DNA of 64,000 nucleotides from Trichosphaerium sp. ATCC 40318 (lineage: Eukaryota; Discosea; Flabellinia; Trichosidae), in NCBI GenBank assembly GCA_038496445.1, contig JALMLS010000578.1, positions 496,001-560,000 on the forward strand, read 5' to 3'. The number at the start of each line of letters is the position of its first letter. Positions within the stretch are counted from its first letter, which is position 1. Shown one piece after another: positions 57,784-64,000 of this stretch. The position numbers and the translations under genes are program-made. The notes beneath the pieces are model-generated. The model was not told where the DNA came from, made no database searches, and saw only the letters and a list, made by a program, of their open reading frames with translations.

Positions 57784-58754
57784 CTTGGCTCATAACGCAA
57801 CTTTTTTGATTAGTACCTCAAAAATCTGGCGTTGACAAAGCTGAAAGAACGATAAGCCAAACTTAAATTTATTCGTATGCACAAACATATTAAGCCTTAT
57901 ATATGACTCTATAGAGCCTATTCTACGTGTTCCCAGTCGTTGTAAATCGAAAATGAAAATAGAAATCAATCACCTATGCTTTCTTCAAGCTTCGACTACC
58001 TAACCAGGTCTTGTTACAACAAGATGTCATAGCTACTAAACAGCCTAAGTAAACCACAATAATTTTTGTGTTCAGTTTGTCTACTACAAAAACCTACGAG
58101 TATTTTGAAATGTCAAGTGATAACCGAATTATGATGCAGTGAAAGTCTTGCACTATGTCCTTGTGCTTTCTTATCGACCCCTGGGTAGTCAATGCAATTG
58201 AATTAAGACAAGGGATTGAAAGCCTGACTTGTGGATCCCCGCATAAGTTAAGCTCATTGCGGATTATTAGGCTTAATTTTTTGAAATGTCAGTAAATAAT
58301 TTTACAGCTTTGTGTGCATAAAGCAGTCTAATAAATGAGTTTTAAGAGGTATCTTGGACACCAAACCCCCTACAGTCAACCATATAAAACATTTTGTGGT
58401 CCTATAAGCAGTTTCGAGTAAATATGAGTATTACCGCTGATTTCTCCACCAAGTAACGTATTCGCTGTTGGAGAAATCAGCGGCTACATCATACCGTTCA
58501 TTGTCTACACCAGAGCACAGTCGCAAGTGAGTTTTACTAAGTACGTTGCCAATGGTCAAAAAAAAGGAATCACTACTTTAAGGTTAACTTTTGCAGAAAA
58601 GTGTCTATGATTCGACAAGATAACGGTAAAACAAGCACGTGCTTGTAACCCGACATATTTTCCTGAGAGTTCCAGCTTTCAATGAGTACTTAAATATTTG
58701 AGGTTCAGTGAAGCGTTAACAATTAAACTCCAACAAAAACTAACAAAACAAACC
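57784..58754. other. Spacer with a long hairpin
   Basis: Nearly 1 kb without a convincing exon. It holds the perfect inverted repeat at 58434-58483, listed separately, and the presumed promoter of the PX/arrestin gene. Confidence 0.45.
58434..58483. repeat. Perfect 15-bp inverted repeat with a 20-base loop
   Basis: Arms CCGCTGATTTCTCCA (58434-58448) and its exact complement (58469-58483) flank a 20-base loop. It is 272 bases upstream of the PX/arrestin start codon. No T-run follows that would make it a simple terminator. It could be a cruciform, a protein-binding dyad or a small hairpin RNA. Confidence 0.8.
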
Positions 58755-61707
58755 ATGGCAGAATCTACAGCTCAATATGATATTACAGAGGATGGCGTTG
58801 AACTTACAGACATAACTGAAGGGAAAAGCGGTCCAAAAGATGATTTTGAACTTGTAAATGATGACACAACCCACGAAACGCATTCTAGCGAATCCAAAAA
58901 GGGGACAAAGACTGAAGCGCGTGTTGTAGCTCACCTTGAAGAATTGTTTGAAAACAAGCAGCACACTGTAAGTACATACGTTTAAAATAGCGTCTGAAGC
59001 GCTCTTTCTCAAATGTCACTCATGTTCTGACGTGTAATCCCCTAGTTCTACAAAATTGAAATAAGCCGCAACGGCACCTCGTACGTTCTTCACGCGCGTC
59101 TGGTACTCCTAACGAACCGAATTTAGACAATTTGTAAAGCGACGATACAGCGAACTGCTACTACTTCATAAATGGGTATGAATAACTACGCCCAGGCGTC
59201 AAGCTCACTTTTTAAGCAGATTTGCTTGGCATTTCCTAACGTCACCTTTCCTACTTTCCCTGGTGGCTTATTTGAGAATAAATCAAACAGATACGAACAA
59301 TTAAGAACATGGTTAGATGCAGTTTCCCAAGATTTCATTGTTCCAAACTCTTTCGAGTTTCTCAACTTTTTCGAGTACGCCCAAACTCTTGGCCGCATAT
59401 GTGGTCTAACGTACCTTTTTTTACAGAGTCGAAGAAGAAAATTTTAGTGAGAACCCTGATGGTCCTACATCTGGTACTTTAGGTGTTCATATCATTGGTA
59501 TACATGGACTAGCAGGAGAGTTTGAAGGTATGAAATGAAACCTTTTTTTTATTATGTGAGCGCACGTGTTATGAAAGTGAAAGTTTTTTTAACCTTGTGA
59601 CTTGCATTGGTTTCTTCTAGAGTCTTATTCTTTCACTTAGATATTTTCTGCCAGTTCACACAGTCGAGACCAATATGCTTGGAACTACTAGTATGTTCAA
59701 CAGCATATCTTTGTGTATTCGTTGTAAAAACTAACTCTTTTATAGAATGATGATTTTGGTCCTGTACCTCGTCCTACAAAGATAAATACAGACAAGATTA
59801 CTGGACCTACAAAGAATCCAGAGTTTCATTCTAGTTTCCAATTCAACGTTGTCAATACAAAAGCGCCAGTACGTATCAAGTCTGCTCTTTAGTTTAAGGA
59901 ACAAACATTATTTTTATAACAATCACATTCTTACAGTTTATTCTTGTAGATACGCTTATCTGTTTATTCTGGATCTAAACCATTAGGATTCGTTATGCTC
60001 CACCCAACCGTTGCCACTTCACAAAACAAGGATTTTTGGCTTGAGCTCGTTGTACGACGGAAAAAACTGATTTCCAAAAAAAAATGACTGTTGCCTTACC
60101 TTTTGTGGTAGGGTCATCAAGGCGTAGCTCCTGTTTCTGGTAGTATACAACTACAGTTACAATTCAAAGGAGGTATACATGATCTGAAAACCATAGCTGT
60201 CAGTAAAAAACAAGACAAAGCTGTTATACAAATAGAAAAGAAAGTATTCTTTCCTGGAGAACAAGTAGCGGGATGCGCAACATTTCAGCTGAATAGTACT
60301 GATGTAGAGAAAATTATTAGCTGTCGGATAGCTATTAAAGGTACCCCCAACAACGTAAGTAACACCTTACTTATACCTTGTCTAAGGCACTCAATTCGTG
60401 CACTGGAGTAGCGGAAAACACAGCCACAGGTACTTTCTCTTTTTTTTTTTTTTTTTGTTAGACACGTGCGTCATAGAACTACAAAATTGATTGTTCCTGT
60501 TTAGTAAAACAAGCACTGTACTTGATCAGACACTTCTGAATGTCATGCAAGCTGAAGGTTTCTTTACCGTACGTTCGATGTGTTTTGTATTGCCGCTTTT
60601 ATAGTCACTCGATGTCTTACTTGTAACTTAGCCTGGTGTACGGAATGTCAACTTCTCTCAACCAATACCTATTGATATACCTCCAACAATGGCTTTTACA
60701 ACAACAGATAGTGGTAGAGCATGGATAAGATATAGTGTAAACCTATACCTAAAAAGCAAACGAGCTCTAGGCACCTCATTAAAAACAAGTACGTTTTGTG
60801 TACACCATCGAACTGAGAGCTTACTCTACTACTTTAGTAAAGATACCTGTAGTTGTTAAAGGGAATATGCCTTCACCAGCCTTAGCAGTCCCAGCTATGT
60901 ATCACAGATCGGATAATGTACTATTCCGAAAGGATCAAGTAGGAAAGCTTGAAGTCAGGTTTGATCAAAAGTATATTACACCTGGAGAAAGTATAAAAGC
61001 ACATGTTGTACGTAATTCTGTTACACAATCATCATTATTTTAGTCTCAATTCTTAGAGACACGAATACAAAGCCAAAAAAAAAAATGAAACACGTGTTCA
61101 ACTTTTCAGTTTTTTTGTTCTGTCAAGGCCATTTATTGCTTTGACACTGGTTTTTGTTGAACAATTTAAACGCTTTGTTTATACATATCAACCCTTTTTT
61201 TTGTCGAAAAGATTTTTCTCTTATCTTTGCTAGCGTCTTCACAACAATACAAACTACACAGCAACTAGTATAAAAGTAACATTGAATACTGTACGAAAAA
61301 TGCGTATGAGTCCAAAATCATGGACAAACAAGACACATAATAAATCACTATGGAAGAACGAAGCTAAATGTAGATGCGAGCCAAGCCAAGTGTACGCAAC
61401 AACATTACTTTTTATTTAAACTATGAAAACATGCTGACTTTTTTTGTTCCTTTGTAGTTTGGATATCAGCGTACCTTTTACATTGCCTGTGTCTTGTCCT
61501 ATTCCAACAATAGACTCTCCTCGTAATTCTCCTCTTATAATGGTGAAATACAACGTTAAAGTCGTAGCAAGCTTCGAAGGACTACTTGTTAGGTAAGTTA
61601 CATTATTTATACGTTTTCTGGGTTTTTCTTAATGATTGTTTAGTAATGTTGCTGCAACTATGCCTATCACAGTTTGCTCCGCTGTACCTAAAGGATATAA
61701 CATGTAA
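58755..61707 (+). CDS. PX-C2-arrestin domain protein
   Basis: About 610 residues in more than twelve exons. Start MAESTAQYDITEDGVELTDI, an acidic leader. PX domain: FYKIEISRNGTS joined in phase to QFVKRRYSELLLLHKW (the RRYSE phosphoinositide-binding motif), FPTFPGGLFENKSNRYEQLR and FEFLNFFE. C2 domain: SGTLGVHIIGIHGLAGEF, NTDKITGPTKNPEFHSSFQF, IRLSVYSGSKPLGFVMLHP and GSIQLQLQF. Arrestin fold: KKVFFPGEQVAGCATFQLNS, IISCRIAIKG, QPIPIDIPPTMAFTTTDSGR, AWIRYSVNLYLKSKRALGT, then a second half with KVEVRFDQ-type strand KLEVRFDQKYITPGESIKA and the end SVPFTLPVSCPIPTIDSPRN, IMVKYNVKVVASFEG, stop at 61705-61707. Arrestin-fold proteins with C2 or FYVE domains occur in Dictyostelium and act in endosomal sorting; by analogy this one probably binds phosphoinositide membranes and cargo receptors. 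Confidence 0.85.
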
Positions 61708-62324
61708 TTTAGTCGAAAGAGAAACAAATGTACAAAAATAAAAATCAACACGTGCTACACGTGTTTCCAACAAAAAATACTCAAAACTTTTTTCTATTAA
61801 ATCATATTCGCGCCCGTTTTGATTTATCTCTTTGCACAAGTACATGCATTTCAATGGTTGAATGAATGTAAAGCATGGTGACCAAAAAAGAATTTTGTCA
61901 TCAAATAGAGTGGGTTGTGAAAAAAATTGCTTAGACTGTCGGTACTTTTCCTCGGCACAGCACGAACAAATCGCAAAATGATTTTTATGCCTATAATTAT
62001 AGAATACTAGCTACGTGTCCAAAATAGCATTTGGAGTTAAGACGGTCGAGATGAGTAAAAACGTCTTCTCGAAATCCCCCAAATATCAAAAAAGTCGTAA
62101 TTTTCAAAACTGTCAAAAGCGATTTAAAATAATTTAACGGTATCCATTCAATTGATCCTAGTTGGTGTGAAAACGTGATAGATGAAGGCATATAGTAGCA
62201 CATTTGTTGTTATTTTCATTTTGCAATCAAAATCTGAAAGCATTATCTGGTCATTCAAAACAGCATTAGATACGAAAGGAATGTATTTTAACCAACAACA
62301 TGAGTGCACTGCTGTATTACATAA
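61708..62324. other. Convergent spacer, no gene seen
   Basis: 3' flanks of the PX/arrestin gene and the secreted unknown. Two CACGTG sites lie within ten bases near 61751-61765. No exon recognised. Confidence 0.45.
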
Positions 62325-63610
62325 CTAGCGTCTTAACAGTTCTATGCGAGCATTGGAATCAATAACTGCATCACTACATGGCAAAACTGTAAATAGCGTT
62401 GGTTCTGCTATACCACATACACCTCTAAAAAGGAGTAAATGTCTGCATAAAAAATGATATTACAAAGTAACAAAAAGTACAAAGGTGGTCTTCCAGATAT
62501 GCTGTGAACTGATCCACTTGTTTGCGAGGACGAAAAAGTTATGTCAGCCTTTAATTCAGCTGCAGTTGGTCCTAAAACTGTACAAGTTAAACACAATACA
62601 ACTGCAAGTCTTTCAACATACATGAAGCGACAAAGTCAAAGCTACAAATGCCCTCATAAGTACTTGTAACAACAAGACCATTTCTAGTATCCATCATATC
62701 AACTGTTCCTGTCTCACACATTCTAGAAGAGGCGTCCACTCTCCCAATTGATGTTGGTATGATAAACTCAACGTCTGAAAGACCTGTTATGTCTATACAA
62801 CTGAGTTGTACAGTGACTCTTTGGCCTACCCACAATCAATAACACTACTGGTATTTTTTTTAACTGTACCTCCCCTTACTGATGTGACAGGCATTCCGTT
62901 TACCCAAAATGAGTGCTCACACACCATCCCTGTTGTAGCACATAAGGTTTCAATCGTATAAGTTCTTGTCATAGTTGAAGGGAGAGCATTTGATGTAAAG
63001 AAAGAAAAGTCAAGGTTGCTTAGGCTCTCAAGAGTAACTTTGTTGTGGTAGTTGTGGACAAAATCTATTCCCTTCAGGTGTTGTGGAAGCAACTGCAAAA
63101 CCATTGGGGACATTAAAAGATATTGTGGATATAATCGGAGAGCTAAGGAAGAAACTGTAGCACTCTAATTATACAAAGTCAGAAAGGATTATTCATGACG
63201 TGTTGAAGAAAGTTTGATCCAAATAGATTTGATGTAACCAAAAAAGTAATTATTTTCTTGAAAGAAAACACGTGATTAACGTACAAACACCCAAAGATGA
63301 ACCATCAACTGGCATAGGTGATACATACGATAAAGTACAAGTGCCAATGACATCTACACCCATCACAACTGTTAAAACGCCATCTGCTATCGAGCAAATA
63401 ATGGTGGTCATCTTTGAATCAAGCCGTTCTTGTTCCTCCAAATACATCCGAAATTGTCTGGGTCATGGTATCTTCAGTTCTTGGTGTGGTTGCGGTTACT
63501 GTAGCGGCAGTGGTAAATGGATCAATGAAACGTGTTGTAATTAACGATTGACCCATTGCCACAGCAAAGAAAAACCAAAAGTAAGTTATTGATACATGAG
63601 AGGCTGTCAT
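62325..63610 (-). CDS. Secreted or membrane protein of unknown function
   Basis: Start MTASHVSITYFWFFFAVAMG (63608-63610), a good signal peptide. A Thr-rich stretch follows (TTAATVTATTPRTEDTMTQT). Five or so exons: a 34-base intron is needed near 63455 to pass a stop and join to MTTIICSIADGVLTVVMGVD; later exons read SATVSSLALRLYPQYLLMSP, YTIETLCATTGMVCEHSFWV, QRVTVQLSCIDITGLSDVEF, SFDFVAS, LGPTAAELKADITFSSSQTS and GVCGIAEPTLFTVLPCSDAV, ending RIELLRR at 62325. About 340 residues, beta-rich with regularly spaced cysteines, consistent with an extracellular or surface protein. I do not recognise the family; exon joins near 63280 are uncertain. Confidence 0.5.
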
Positions 63611-63958
63611 TGTTTTGCTCCTGAGGGTTGTGATAACTGGCAGATTTAAAGGTGATTAATTGTTTTCTCATTTTTTTTTCATTTAATTTTACTACAAAAG
63701 ACTAATTTTAGTATAGTTGTAGTAATAGCCACGTGTTGTCCCGAAAATCACGCGTGACTATAATGTCCAACAGATGTACGTAATTAAGGTAGTTATAATG
63801 TGATCATAGCGCTATAAGATATCCAAGCTGACAGTGTAAAAGTCTGTTGTACGAAGCACTCAAAGCTGGGCCATAAAATTGCAGGTCAAAGCCTTACGGC
63901 TCGTGAGGTGTAAAGTTATTTATTACGTTTATTCAAGTTACAAGCTATATGTTCACCC
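63611..63958. other. Right-end spacer, no gene seen
   Basis: Promoter of the secreted unknown and AT-rich spacer. CACGTG occurs near 63731. Composition becomes GC-richer towards the window end. Confidence 0.4.
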
Positions 63959-64000
63959 AGGCCGCAAGGCCGCAAGTTCACATGGGCCGCAAGGGCCGCA
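63959..64000. repeat. Start of GC-rich GGCCGCAAG short repeat
   Basis: Four copies of GGCCGCAA or GGCCGCAAG occur in the last 42 bases, two adjacent, then two after GTTCACATG. This is far more GC-rich than the rest of the window and is cut by the window edge, so its extent is unknown. Confidence 0.6.

Noticed and set aside
1-64000. tRNA or rRNA genes
   Set aside because: Looked for the conserved B-box (GGTTCGAATCC-like) and rRNA core motifs on both strands and found no convincing candidate.

Overview
This window is nuclear DNA from an intron-dense, AT-rich unicellular eukaryote. Almost every recognisable protein has to be assembled from short exons split by introns of about 35-70 bases, with donors mostly GTACGT/GTAAGT/GTATGT, branch-like CTAAC motifs and T-rich tracts before AG. 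I see no rRNA, tRNA, CRISPR array or bacterial operon. The gene content (indoleamine 2,3-dioxygenase, coactosin-type actin-binding domain, arrestin-fold and PX domains, several F-box proteins, bacterial-type sugar kinases and a GntP permease) fits a free-living heterotrophic protist, perhaps amoeboid. I cannot name the lineage.

Layout. 0-4.4 kb: indoleamine 2,3-dioxygenase (minus) with a heat-shock-element-like palindrome upstream, then a secreted beta-helix protein (minus). 4.6-9.3 kb: two paralogous small membrane proteins, the second with a destroyed splice donor, and unknown small genes between them. 9.5-11.4 kb: an RCC1-repeat protein with a C-terminal SAM-like domain. 11.4-13.3 kb: non-coding, with a compact GC-richer block of nested inverted repeats. 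13.3-22 kb: one very large macroglobulin-like gene. 22.4-28.7 kb: a GntP-type permease and a secreted GH3 glycosidase, divergent from a 191-base promoter. 29-30.3 kb: a single-exon F-box/LRR gene. 30.3-32.4 kb: tandem glutathione S-transferases. 32.8-39.2 kb: an acidic unknown protein, a small coiled-coil protein, a CBM48 / Pro-Glu repeat / coactosin fusion, and two unknown genes. 39.9-42 kb: a bacterial-type glucokinase with an apparent frameshift. 42-45.5 kb: a second F-box/LRR gene and an HRDC plus F-box protein. 45.8-54.8 kb: two tandem ABCG transporters flanking a degenerate third copy and another F-box gene. 55.7-57.3 kb: a ROK-family sugar kinase fused to a bromodomain. 58.7-61.7 kb: a PX-C2-arrestin protein. 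62.3-63.6 kb: a secreted unknown. The right edge enters GC-rich short repeats.

Common threads. Sugar use is well represented: secreted GH3 enzyme, GntP permease, glucokinase, ROK kinase and a glycogen-binding-type module. Four F-box proteins suggest an expanded SCF ubiquitin-ligase adaptor set. The most novel items are domain fusions I do not recognise from known families: ROK kinase-bromodomain (joined inside one exon), CBM48-coactosin, HRDC-F-box and PX-C2-arrestin. A second unusual signal is strong over-representation of the palindrome CACGTG in exons, introns and spacers. Exon joins were made by eye, so internal boundaries are approximate while start and stop codons are usually well placed.
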